Source: DASXIW01 sp036497785 | GTDB lineage: Bacteria > Pseudomonadota > Alphaproteobacteria > Acetobacterales > Acetobacteraceae | Reading direction: 5' to 3' | Length of the DNA stretch: 19,435 nt | NCBI GenBank assembly: GCA_036497785.1 | Contig: DASXIW010000240.1 | Span: 1-19,435, forward strand | The notes under the pieces: generated by a model | The model's database searches: none | Seen by the model: only the letters and a program-made list of their open reading frames with translations | Told to the model about the DNA's origin: nothing | Shown: positions 1 through 7,822 of the stretch, in pieces | How positions within the stretch are numbered: the first letter of the stretch is position 1 | How the letters are laid out: each line of letters starts with the position of its first letter | Made by a program: the position numbers and the translations under genes

Positions 1-2
1 CC

Positions 3-1571
3 TCAAACCCGCTTCACCCCCCAGAACAACATCACCCCGGCCTTCACAAATCCGGTCAGACTGTCGCGATACGCCGTGGGCTCGGTCCATTGGCCGCAGG
101 AATAAAACGGCACATCCTCGATCGCCAGGCGCTGCATGTCCTCGCAAATCGCCTTCTGCACGGCAAGGTCGGGCGCCTCGAACCACTTCTCCCGCAGCGC
201 CTCCATCTTCTCGTCCACCGGCCAGCCAAACCAGCCCCCAATGCCGTTGCCGCGCAACGGATAGGAACTGCCGGGGTTGGACACGGTCAGCCCGGCCCAG
301 GTCGTGGGGAACGCATTCCATCCACCCTGGGAAGATGGCGCATGGCTGGCCCGGCGCGTCGTCATCGTGCCCCAATCCATGCTGGTGTATTGCGAGTTCA
401 GGCCAAGCGACTTGAACATCGCATCGGTCACCTGCGCCATCTGCACAAGGTGCGGGTTGTCGGCAGGCGACATCAGCACAATAGGCTCGCCCTTATAGCC
501 GCTCTCCGCCACCAGCCGCTTGGCCAGTTCCACATCGCGCTTGCCGGTGATCGCCGCGATCCCGGCGGTGTTGGCATAGGGCGATCCGGGGGTAAAGATC
601 CCCGCCTTCTGGCCCAGGCTGCGCTCCTCGCCCAGCACCGCGTCCAGATAATCGTCCTGATTCACCGCCGGCAGGATCGCCCGAAGCAGCTTTCGATTAT
701 CGAATGGCGGCTGGGTGTGGTTCAAGCCGATCACCGCCAGCACGCCCAGGTCGTCGAGCACTTCCACGGTCACGCCCGGCATCTTGCGCAGGCTGGGCAG
801 CAAATCGAAGCTCGGTTGCTCCACCCAGTCCACCTCGCCGCGCTGCAATGCCCCGCCCTGTGTGGCCGGATCGGGTATCACCGACCATTCCACCCGATCG
901 AAATGGACCACCTTCCCGCCGGCCGTACGACTTGGTGGCTCCTGGCGCGGCACATATTTCTCGTTCCGCGCATAGGCCGCCGATGCCCCCGCCACCCATT
1001 CGTCGCGCAGGAAGCGGAACGGGCCGCTGCCCACATATTCCTTGATCTGGGTGAACGCATCCGTGGCGGCGATCCGCTCGGGCATCACGAAGCAATTGCT
1101 GCCCAGCGAAAAAGCCATGAGCGGATAGGGCTTGGTCAGGCGGATCTGAAAGCGCTTGTCGTCCAGCGCCTTCATCTCGGCGGTCTGGCCCAGCAGACGC
1201 TGACCGAACCCGTTCCGCTTCCCCCAGCGCTGGACCTAGGCGATGCAGTCACCCGACCGCACCGGCTCGCCGTCATGAAACAGCAGCCCGTCGCGCAGCG
1301 TGAAGGTCCAGGTCAGGCCGTCGCTGGACACGTCGTGCCCGGCGACCATTTGCGGCCGCCCGGCCAGACCCTCGTCGATGCCGTACAGCGTATCCCAGAC
1401 CATGAAGCCGTGAACGGCGGCGATGGTCGTCGTGGTCCAGATCGGATCCGGGTTCGCCAGATCCGTCTGCGGCACGTATTTCAAAATCCTCGCGCCCTGC
1501 GCCAGCGCCGGCCGCGCCAAGGCAGCGGCCAACGCCGCCGCGCTGCCCGCAAGCACATCTCTGCGTTTCAT
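3..1571 (-). pseudogene. ABC transporter substrate-binding protein (SBP_bac_5 class), interrupted by one in-frame amber codon
   Basis: This would encode a periplasmic solute-binding protein of the peptide/nickel/opine ABC-importer class. It is a tandem paralogue of the gene just upstream, about 70% identical by eye over the whole length. The N-terminus has a twin-arginine-like export signal (KRRDVLAG, then an Ala-rich stretch ending ALAQ). The frame is continuous from the ATG at 1571 to the TGA at 3-5 except for a TAG at 1236-1238, codon 112, where the intact sister has Ser112 (a TCG-to-TAG change would suffice). Sequence on both sides still aligns without frameshift, ending LFWGVKRV in both copies. 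The ribosome site (GGAGGAG, about 5 bases before the ATG) is intact, so the lesion looks recent. The 111-residue product would be non-functional; an internal ATG at 1175 would make a fragment without a signal peptide. A sequencing error or amber suppression cannot be excluded. The ligand is unknown. Confidence 0.85.
1236..1238 (-). other. In-frame TAG stop inside the substrate-binding protein gene
   Basis: On the minus strand the codons read GAC TGC ATC GCC TAG GTC CAG CGC TGG. The intact upstream paralogue reads GAC TGC ATC CCC TCC ATC CAG CGC TGG at the same place. The flanking Asp-Cys-Ile and Gln-Arg-Trp-Gly-Lys-Arg residues are conserved on both sides and the reading frame is unchanged, so this is a single nonsense codon and not a frameshift or the junction of two genes. 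Confidence 0.9.
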
Positions 1572-1603
1572 TCACGCTCCTCCCCGCCCGGCGCTCGGCC
1601 GGA

Positions 1604-3178
1604 TCAAACCCGCTTCACGCCCCAGAACAGCATGTAGTCCGACTTCACGAAACCCGTAAGATCCTTGCGATGGGCCGTGGGCGAGAACCACTGCCCCGCC
1701 GGGATGAACGGCACGTTCTGGAAGGCGAGCAGCTGGATATCGTCGCAGACCTTCTTCTGCGCGGCGAGATCCGGTGCCTGGAACCAGGCGTCGCGCAACG
1801 CCTCCATCTTCGGATCGGTCGGCCAGCCGAACCAGCCGCCATTGCCGTTGCCGCGCAGCGGATACGAACTGCCGGGATTGGACACGGCCAACCCGCCCCA
1901 GGTGGTGCAGAAGCTGTTCCACCCCCCCTTGCTCGACGGCTCGTGGCTGGCGCGGCGCGATACCAGCGTGCCCCAGTCCATGCTGGTATATTGCGAGTTG
2001 AGGCCAAGCGATTTGTAGAACGCATCGACCACCTGGGCCATCGCCTGAAGCTGCGGCTGATCGGAGGGCGACATCAGCACGATCGGCTCGCCTTTGTAGC
2101 CGCTCGCGGCGACCATCCGCTTTGCCTTGGCGAGATCGCGCTTGCCCAGCAGCACATCCAGCCCCGCCGTGCTGGCATAAGGCGAGCCCGGCGTGAACAC
2201 GCCCGATTTATGCGACAGCGCCGTGGCCTGGTCGCCCAACACCGCGTCGATGATGTCCTGCTGGCTGAAGGCCGGCAGCAGAGCCTGCAGCAGTTTCGGA
2301 TTGTCGAATGGCGGCTGCGTGTGGTTGAACGCCACCACGCCGACCGCGCCCAATGCGCTCAGCACCTCCACCTTGACGTTGGGGTCCGCGCGCAGCATCG
2401 GCAGCAGATCGAAGATCGGATTCTCCCACCAATCCACCTCGCCGCGCTGCAACGCGCCCTGGGCGGTCGCAGGGTCGGGGATCGTGGTCCATTCCACGCG
2501 ATCAAAATTCACGATCTTGCCACCCGACAGATAGCTCGGCGGCTCCTGCCGCGGCACGTATTGTTCATTCTTCGCCCAGGCTGCCGAAGCGCCGGACACC
2601 CATTCCTTCGGCAGGAACTTATACGGCCCGCTGCCGACATAATCCTTGATCTGGGTGAACGCGTCGGTCTCGGAGATGCGTTCCGGCATGATGAAGCAGC
2701 TATTGGCGCCCAGCGCATAGGGCATCACCGGGAAGGGCTCGTTCAGCCGGATCTGGAAGCGCTTGTCGTCCAGCACCTTCATTTCGTCGGTCTGGCTCAT
2801 CAGGCGCTGGCCGAACCCGTCCCGCTTGCCCCAGCGCTGGATGGAGGGGATGCAGTCATTGGACCGCACCTTCTCGCCATCGTGCCACAGCAGCCCGTCG
2901 CGCAGCGTGAAGGTCCAGGTCAGTCCGTCGCTGGAGGTCTCGTGCCCCGCAAGCATCTGCGGCTGGCCGATCAGCCCGTCATCGATGCCATACAGCGTGT
3001 CCCACACCATGTAGCCGTGCAGGGTGGCCACGGTCGCCGTCGTCCAGATCGGATCGGGATTGGCCAGATCGGCCTGCGGCACATATTTCAGCACCTTGGC
3101 GCCCTGCGCCAAAGACGGTCGCGCCAGGCCCAACGCCGCGGCAGCGGCCCCTCCTGCCAGAACATCCCTGCGCTTCAT
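1604..3178 (-). CDS. ABC transporter substrate-binding protein, peptide/nickel/opine type (SBP_bac_5)
   Basis: A 524-residue periplasmic binding protein that would deliver a ligand to an ABC importer. Residues 1-25 form an export signal with a twin-arginine-like KRRDVLAG and a likely cleavage after SLA. The mature protein starts with the family-typical pattern of a short beta strand, then DPIWTT and LYGID near residues 42-66. The DGLTWTFTLRDGLLWHDG segment (84-101) is the classic SBP_bac_5 family signature. Length fits the family. The ATG is preceded by GGAG at about 7 bases. It lies 81 bases downstream of the flavin monooxygenase gene and 32 bases upstream of its amber-interrupted copy, so the three are probably one transcription unit. 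No permease or ATPase gene is in view. Function as a binding protein is firm; the ligand cannot be told from sequence, though the monooxygenase suggests a small organic compound that is oxidised after uptake. Confidence 0.92.
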   Translation of the reverse strand: MKRRDVLAGGAAAAALGLARPSLAQGAKVLKYVPQADLANPDPIWTTATVATLHGYMVWDTLYGIDDGLIGQPQMLAGHETSSDGLTWTFTLRDGLLWHDGEKVRSNDCIPSIQRWGKRDGFGQRLMSQTDEMKVLDDKRFQIRLNEPFPVMPYALGANSCFIMPERISETDAFTQIKDYVGSGPYKFLPKEWVSGASAAWAKNEQYVPRQEPPSYLSGGKIVNFDRVEWTTIPDPATAQGALQRGEVDWWENPIFDLLPMLRADPNVKVEVLSALGAVGVVAFNHTQPPFDNPKLLQALLPAFSQQDIIDAVLGDQATALSHKSGVFTPGSPYASTAGLDVLLGKRDLAKAKRMVAASGYKGEPIVLMSPSDQPQLQAMAQVVDAFYKSLGLNSQYTSMDWGTLVSRRASHEPSSKGGWNSFCTTWGGLAVSNPGSSYPLRGNGNGGWFGWPTDPKMEALRDAWFQAPDLAAQKKVCDDIQLLAFQNVPFIPAGQWFSPTAHRKDLTGFVKSDYMLFWGVKRV

Positions 3179-3259
3179 TACGTTCTCCTACGGCCGAACT
3201 GCCTGGTTTCTAGTCAGGTCGTGTTGTTGTTCGCCGCGCCACGCCGGACTGGCGCCATC

Positions 3260-4630
3260 CTATGCAATCGCGCTGCCAGCGGCGGATGCCTCATCGCGAG
3301 ACGCGCCCGCATGCGCCGCCGGCAAACGTGCCCGATCGGCTCCGAAAAGCTTCTGCCGCAGCGAGCCCGGGGCGTAGTCACGCTTATACACCCCCCGCTC
3401 CTGCAGCACCGGCACCACCAATTCGACGAAATCCTGCACGCATTCCGGCGTCACCGTCCGCGACAGGTTGAATCCGTCCACATCCGTCTGCGCCACCCAA
3501 TCCTGCAACGCATCGGCAACATGTTCCGCCGAGCCGACAATAGGTGGTTGGCGGCTGCCCAGTACCATGGAATCGATCAACTTGCGCTTGGTCCAAGTCT
3601 CCGCGCTGCGCGTGGTGATGGCCTCCACATTGGACTGGTTGGCCTGGGTGCTCTGGTGGCGGATCGGCTCGTCCATGTCGAACCGCGCGAAATCCATGCC
3701 CGTGGAGGCCGAAAAATGCGCCAACCCGCCCTCCACGCTGGCATGGCGGCGATATTCCTCCAGCTTGTCCGCGGCCTCCTTGTCCGTGCGGCCCACGATC
3801 ACCGTGGCGCCGACAAAGGGCTTGATCGGTCGCGCCCCGGCGCGCTCGCGCAAATCCGCGACCAGGCTCGCCACATTGGCCTTGCCGGTACCGTTCATGA
3901 ACACGCATTCCGCATGCCGCCCGGCGAATGCCCGGCCCCGGCTGGAGGCGCCGGCCTGGTACAGCACCGGCGTGCGCTGCGGCGAGGGTTCGCAGAGATG
4001 CATGGCGTCGATGCCGTAGCGTCCGCCTTGGGTCACACGATGCACCCGTGCCGGATCGGTGAAGATGGCGGCCTCGCGGTCCCGCAGCACCGCGCCGTCT
4101 TCCCAGCTGCGCTCCCACAGCTTGTACAGCACGTCCATGTATTCGTCGGCCATGTCGTAGCGATCGTCATGCGCCGCCTGCGCCGGCAGCCCCATGCCGC
4201 GCGCGGCACTGTCCAGATAGCCGGTCACGATGTTCCAGCCGACGCGCCCCTTGGTCAGGTGATCCAGAGTGGACATTCGCCGCGCGAACAGGAAAGGCGG
4301 CTCGTAGGTTGTGTTGCAGGTGATGCCGAACCCCAGATTCCGTGTCACCACGGCCATGGCCGGGACCAGCAGCATCGGGTCGTTCACCGGCACCTGCACG
4401 GCGTTTCGCAGGGCCGCGTCGGCCGAGCCTCCAAACACGTCGTACACGCCTACCACGTCGGCGAGAAACAACCCGTCGAACAGTCCTCGCTCCAGCGTGC
4501 GGGCCAGTCCGGTCCAGTAATCCAGGTCGGTGTAATGGCTGGAACGGTCACGCGGATGGGTCCAGAGCCCATGCTGAAGGTGGCCCACGCAGTTCATGTC
4601 GAACGCGTTCAGACAGATTTCACGAGGCAT
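3260..4630 (-). CDS. LLM-class flavin-dependent monooxygenase, NtaA/SnaA/DszA family
   Basis: A 456-residue cytoplasmic FMNH2-dependent monooxygenase of the bacterial-luciferase-like superfamily. Members of this branch oxidise compounds such as nitrilotriacetate, dibenzothiophene sulfone or pristinamycin precursors, using reduced flavin from a separate reductase. The N-terminus carries the branch hallmark: LNAFDMNCVGH at 7-17 followed by GLWTHP at 21-26. Further typical segments are FDGLFLAD (51-58), the STLDHLTKGRVGWNIVTG region (120-137) and HDDRYDMADEY (154-164). The ATG at 4630 puts the hallmark at the very N-terminus; an AGGGA lies about 11 bases upstream. No flavin reductase gene is in the window. 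It is the first gene of a unit with the two binding proteins, which suggests import and oxidation of the same compound. Substrates in this family cannot be predicted from sequence alone. The tail after residue about 420 is Ala-rich and probably disordered. Confidence 0.9.
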   Translation of the reverse strand: MPREICLNAFDMNCVGHLQHGLWTHPRDRSSHYTDLDYWTGLARTLERGLFDGLFLADVVGVYDVFGGSADAALRNAVQVPVNDPMLLVPAMAVVTRNLGFGITCNTTYEPPFLFARRMSTLDHLTKGRVGWNIVTGYLDSAARGMGLPAQAAHDDRYDMADEYMDVLYKLWERSWEDGAVLRDREAAIFTDPARVHRVTQGGRYGIDAMHLCEPSPQRTPVLYQAGASSRGRAFAGRHAECVFMNGTGKANVASLVADLRERAGARPIKPFVGATVIVGRTDKEAADKLEEYRRHASVEGGLAHFSASTGMDFARFDMDEPIRHQSTQANQSNVEAITTRSAETWTKRKLIDSMVLGSRQPPIVGSAEHVADALQDWVAQTDVDGFNLSRTVTPECVQDFVELVVPVLQERGVYKRDYAPGSLRQKLFGADRARLPAAHAGASRDEASAAGSAIA

Positions 4631-4782
4631 GGCGATCCATTCCCTGGAGGACAGCCGGCATCTTGATTAAATCCACGCTGGCCTGACATCCCTTTTATGA
4701 GGCCGCTCGCCGCCGGCGCCACCAGCGAGCCCCTATTCGACTAACGCTTCCTAAGCCGGCCAGAACATTGCAAAAAGGCGCC
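4631..4782. promoter_or_regulatory. Divergent promoter region between the monooxygenase and SDR genes
   Basis: This 152-base gap separates two divergently transcribed genes, so promoters for both must lie here or just inside the genes. It is locally more AT-rich (TTGATTAAATC around 4663-4673, CCTTTTATGA at 4691-4700). Two inverted repeats are visible: GGCCT (4680-4684) with AGGCC (4700-4704), and GCTCGC (4705-4710) with GCGAGC (4725-4730). They may be regulator half-sites but both are short enough to occur by chance. I could not place a convincing -35/-10 pair. Confidence 0.35.
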
Positions 4783-5550
4783 ATGTCACAAAGCGTCGCC
4801 CAACCCGACCCCGAAGCCCGCCAGCGCGTGCTTGTGCTGACCGGCGCCAGCCGCGGCATCGGCCACGCCACCGCCCAGCTGTTCAGCTCGGCGGGCTGGC
4901 GGGTCATAACGGTCTCCCGCCAGGCCTTCTCGCCACGTTGCCCCTGGGCCGCAGGGCCGCAGGACCATCTCCAGCTCGACCTCGGCGACATCCCGAGCCT
5001 CGCCGCCGGTCTGGATGAAATGCGCAGCCGCCTGCCCCACGGCAAGCTGGACGCGCTGGTGAACAATGCCGCCATTTCGCCGAAAGGGCCAGAAGGCTCC
5101 CGGCTGGGGCTGCTCGATACGAACGCCGCCACCTGGATGCACGTCTTCAACGTCAACCTGTTTTCCGTGGCCTTGCTGGCGAAGGGGTTGATCGGCCAAC
5201 TCGCCGCGGCCCAGGGCTCGATCGTCAACGTGACATCGATCGCCGGCGGGCGGGTGCATCCCTATGCCGGCGCCGCCTATGCCGCATCCAAGGCCGCCCT
5301 GGCCACCATTACCCGCGAAATGGCCGCTGAATTCGCGCCCCAGGGGGTGCGCGTCAACGCCATCTCCCCCGGCGAGATCGACACCGCCATCCTCTCGCCC
5401 GGCACCGCGGCCTTTGCCGACCGGGAAGTGCCCATGCGCCGCCTGGGCAAGCCCTCGGAGGTGGCCTCGGCCATCCATTTCCTGTGCAGCGATGCCGCCA
5501 GCTACGTCAACGGCGCCGAATTGCACATCAACGGCGGCCAGCACGTCTGA
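4783..5550 (+). CDS. SDR family NAD(P)-dependent oxidoreductase
   Basis: A 255-residue classical short-chain dehydrogenase/reductase, probably a soluble cytoplasmic homotetramer or dimer. The Rossmann nucleotide site is TGASRGIG (20-27), the NNAA motif is at 94-97, and the catalytic set is Asn123 or Asn125, Ser152, Tyr166 and Lys170 (Y-A-A-S-K). The C-terminal INGGQ (249-253) is typical of the FabG-like branch. I chose the ATG at 4783 over the TTG at 4768 because AAAGG lies just before it and it gives the usual family length. Substrate is unknown; FabG-like SDRs reduce or oxidise many ketone/alcohol pairs, and no fatty-acid genes are nearby to argue for a true FabG. It lies 20 bases upstream of upp on the same strand and is probably co-transcribed with it, though no shared pathway is obvious. 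Confidence 0.9.
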   Translation: MSQSVAQPDPEARQRVLVLTGASRGIGHATAQLFSSAGWRVITVSRQAFSPRCPWAAGPQDHLQLDLGDIPSLAAGLDEMRSRLPHGKLDALVNNAAISPKGPEGSRLGLLDTNAATWMHVFNVNLFSVALLAKGLIGQLAAAQGSIVNVTSIAGGRVHPYAGAAYAASKAALATITREMAAEFAPQGVRVNAISPGEIDTAILSPGTAAFADREVPMRRLGKPSEVASAIHFLCSDAASYVNGAELHINGGQHV

Positions 5551-5570
5551 AGCGGGGGGAGCAGCACCAC

Positions 5571-6221
5571 ATGTCCGCTCCCGCCCCGGCCCGCCGCCCA
5601 GTCACGCTGATCGACCACCCGCTGGTCCAGCACAAGCTGACCCTGCTGCGCGACCGCACCACATCGACCGCCAGCTTCCGCGCCATCACCCGCGAAATCA
5701 GCCTGCTGCTGGCCTATGAGGTTACCCGGGTGCTGCCGCTCGATTTCGTCCAGATCGAAACGCCGCTGGAGCCGATGCTGGCACCGCGTCTCGCCGGCAA
5801 GAAGCTCTGCCTGGTTTCGATCCTGCGGGCCGGCAACGGCATATTGGACGGCATGCTGGACCTGGTGCCCTCCGCCCGGGTCGGCCATATCGGCCTCTAC
5901 CGCGATCCCGAGACCCTGGAAGCGGTGGAATATTATGCCAAGCTGCCTGAGAATATCGCCGATCGCCTGGTGATCGTGGTCGACCCGATGATGGCAACCG
6001 GCCATTCCGCTGCCGCCGCAGTGCGCCGGCTGAAACAGGCGGGTGCCACCCATATCCGCTTCGCCTGCCTGCTGGCAGCCCCCGAAGGACTGGCCGCGTT
6101 CCATGACGAGCATCCTGAGGTGCAGGTTTTCACCTGCGCGGTGGATTCCGGCCTGGATGACGACGGCTATATCCGGCCCGGCCTGGGCGATGCCGGCGAC
6201 CGGCTTTACGGGACGAAATAA
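5571..6221 (+). CDS. upp: Uracil phosphoribosyltransferase
   Basis: Catalyses uracil plus PRPP to UMP plus pyrophosphate in pyrimidine salvage. The 216-residue protein matches the family length. The N-terminal IDHPLVQHKLTLLRD (14-28) is characteristic, as is the LRAGNGILDGML segment (85-96). The PRPP-binding loop is VVDPMMATGHSA (136-147) and the uracil-binding loop is YIRPGLGDAGDRLYGTK (200-216) at the C-terminus. The ATG at 5571 is used because a strong GGGGGGA site precedes it by about 10 bases and the family-typical N-terminus follows closely; the frame is open further upstream but only within the end of the SDR gene. It follows the SDR by 20 bases, and its stop is 9 bases from the convergent end of serA, with no obvious terminator hairpin between them. 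Confidence 0.96.
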   Translation: MSAPAPARRPVTLIDHPLVQHKLTLLRDRTTSTASFRAITREISLLLAYEVTRVLPLDFVQIETPLEPMLAPRLAGKKLCLVSILRAGNGILDGMLDLVPSARVGHIGLYRDPETLEAVEYYAKLPENIADRLVIVVDPMMATGHSAAAAVRRLKQAGATHIRFACLLAAPEGLAAFHDEHPEVQVFTCAVDSGLDDDGYIRPGLGDAGDRLYGTK

Positions 6222-6230
6222 CGCCCTGAC

Positions 6231-7817
6231 TCAGAAGTGCAATGACGTGGCTTGCACCACCAATGGCAGGGTGCGGACCATGGCGAGCACATCCTCGCTC
6301 ACCGGCTGGTCCACGGACACCATGCAGATTGCATCGCCGCCCAATTCTGCCCTGCCGAGGTGAAAAGTGGCGATGTTGATCCCGGCCTCGGCCAGCGTCG
6401 CGCCGAACCGGCCGATAAAGCCGGGCTTGTCCTGGTTGGTCACGTACAGCATGTGCCGGGCGAAATCGGCCTCGACCCGGATACCCTTGATCTCGACGAT
6501 GCGCGGTCGCGCGCCCGCGAACAGCGTGCCCGCCACCGCGCGCGATTGCCGCATCGTCTCCACCGTCACGCGCACCAGCGTCTGGTACTCACTGGGCCGG
6601 TCATGCACCGTCTCGGCGACATCGATGCCGCGCTCCCGCGCCAGTACCGGCGCATTGACCATGTTGGCGTCCACCATCATCGGCCCCAGCAGCCCGGCCA
6701 GCGCCGCCGCGGTCAGCGGCCGATGGTTCAGATGGGCGGCATGGCCCTCATATTCGATGACCACGCGCCGAATCACGCCTTCCCGCGCCACGGTCTGCTG
6801 GCCGGCGAAGGCGCCGAGCAGGCCGCATAATTCCATATAGGGCTTCAGCCGTGGCGCTTCCTCGGCGGAGACGTTGGGCATGTTGATGGCGTTGCCCACG
6901 GCGCCGGTCAGCAGAAAGTCGCTCATCTGCTCGGCCAACTGCAACGCCACGTTCTCCTGTGCTTCGGCGGTGGCGGCCCCCAGATGCGGCGTGCACACCA
7001 CGTTCTCAAGCGCGAATAAAGGGCTGTCGGTGGCGGGTTCGGCCTCAAACACATCCAGCGCCGCGCCGGCGACATGGCCGGATCGGAGGGCTGCCACCAG
7101 CGCCGCCTCGTCGATCAGCCCGCCGCGCGCGCAGTTGATGATGCGCGCACCCGCCTTCATCCGCGCGAAGGCATCGGCGGAAAGAATATTCCTGGTCGCT
7201 TCGGTCAACGGCGTATGCAGCGTGATGAAATCCGCTCGCGCCAGGATTTCGGCCAGCTCCACCTTTTCCACACCCAGATCGAGCGCCCGCTTCTCCGTCA
7301 GATACGGATCATAGGCGATCACCTTCATCTTCAGCCCGATGGCGCGGTCCGCGACGATGGCGCCGATATTGCCGCAGCCGATCAGGCCAAGCGTTTTCGC
7401 GAACAGCTCGACGCCCATGAATCGGTTTTTTTCCCATTTCCCGGCCTTGGTCGAGGCACTGGCCTCGGGGATCTGGCGGGCCAGGGCGAACATCATGGCG
7501 AGGGCGTGCTCGGCGGTGGTGATGGCGTTGCCGGTGGGCGTGTTCATCACCACCACGCCGCGCGACGTGGCCGATTTCACGTCCACATTGTCCACGCCGA
7601 TGCCGGCGCGCCCGACCACTTTAAGATTGGTCCCCGCCTCCAGCAATTCCCTGGTCACCTTGGTCGCCGAGCGGACGGCAAGGCCGTCATAGGCGCCGAT
7701 GATGGCGCGCAACTCAGTCGGGCTCAGCCCGGGCCTCGCGTCCACATCGACGCCCCGATGGCGGAAGATCTCGACGGCAGCCGGCGACAATTTGTCGCTG
7801 ATCAGCACCTTGACCAT
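6231..7817 (-). CDS. serA: D-3-phosphoglycerate dehydrogenase, long form with ACT domain
   Basis: First committed enzyme of serine biosynthesis, oxidising 3-phosphoglycerate to 3-phosphohydroxypyruvate with NAD. The 528-residue protein has the long (type I) layout: substrate-binding domain; NAD-binding Rossmann domain with GCGNIG (147-152) and Asp170 for the NAD ribose; catalytic Arg231, Glu260 and His278 (TPHLG); an intervening ASB-type domain from about residue 315; and a C-terminal ACT domain (about 456-528; NQDKPGFIGRFGATLAEAGI begins it). The ACT domain is often where serine acts as inhibitor. The ATG at 7817 gives the standard MVKVLISDKL start. It lies 5 bases after the serC stop with GGAG overlapping that stop, so the two are translationally coupled. 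The open frame runs upstream inside serC but is not used. Confidence 0.97.
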   Translation of the reverse strand: MVKVLISDKLSPAAVEIFRHRGVDVDARPGLSPTELRAIIGAYDGLAVRSATKVTRELLEAGTNLKVVGRAGIGVDNVDVKSATSRGVVVMNTPTGNAITTAEHALAMMFALARQIPEASASTKAGKWEKNRFMGVELFAKTLGLIGCGNIGAIVADRAIGLKMKVIAYDPYLTEKRALDLGVEKVELAEILARADFITLHTPLTEATRNILSADAFARMKAGARIINCARGGLIDEAALVAALRSGHVAGAALDVFEAEPATDSPLFALENVVCTPHLGAATAEAQENVALQLAEQMSDFLLTGAVGNAINMPNVSAEEAPRLKPYMELCGLLGAFAGQQTVAREGVIRRVVIEYEGHAAHLNHRPLTAAALAGLLGPMMVDANMVNAPVLARERGIDVAETVHDRPSEYQTLVRVTVETMRQSRAVAGTLFAGARPRIVEIKGIRVEADFARHMLYVTNQDKPGFIGRFGATLAEAGINIATFHLGRAELGGDAICMVSVDQPVSEDVLAMVRTLPLVVQATSLHF

Positions 7818-7822
7818 GCGCG

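Larger units (their letters stand above)
3..3178 (-). repeat. Tandem duplication of two substrate-binding protein genes
   Basis: The two binding-protein genes (3-1571 and 1604-3178) are head-to-tail paralogues separated by 32 bases. They share signal peptide, length (522 codons counting the amber versus 524) and long stretches of near-identical DNA, for example around 220-300 and 1820-1900, where both encode SNPGSSYPLRGNG. The divergence at many third and some first positions indicates an old duplication, not a recent assembly artefact. The second copy lacks two residues relative to the first, at the SN-CF and VLGEERS regions. Confidence 0.85.

Noticed and set aside
1236..1238. TAG as pyrrolysine or other programmed recoding site
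   Set aside because: Pyrrolysine use is not expected in this lineage, the sister gene has Ser at the site, and no recoding element is visible; a nonsense mutation or sequence error is simpler.
1670..4666. A 998-codon open frame on the plus strand, antisense to the intact binding protein and the monooxygenase, and a similar 515-codon frame at 90-1637
   Set aside because: They lie opposite well-supported genes, cross the intergenic gap, have low-complexity His/Arg/Gln-rich translations with no recognisable motifs, and are expected as mirror-frame shadows in GC-rich DNA.
4768..4782. TTG at 4768 as SDR start
   Set aside because: No ribosome site precedes it, while AAAGG sits just before the ATG at 4783.
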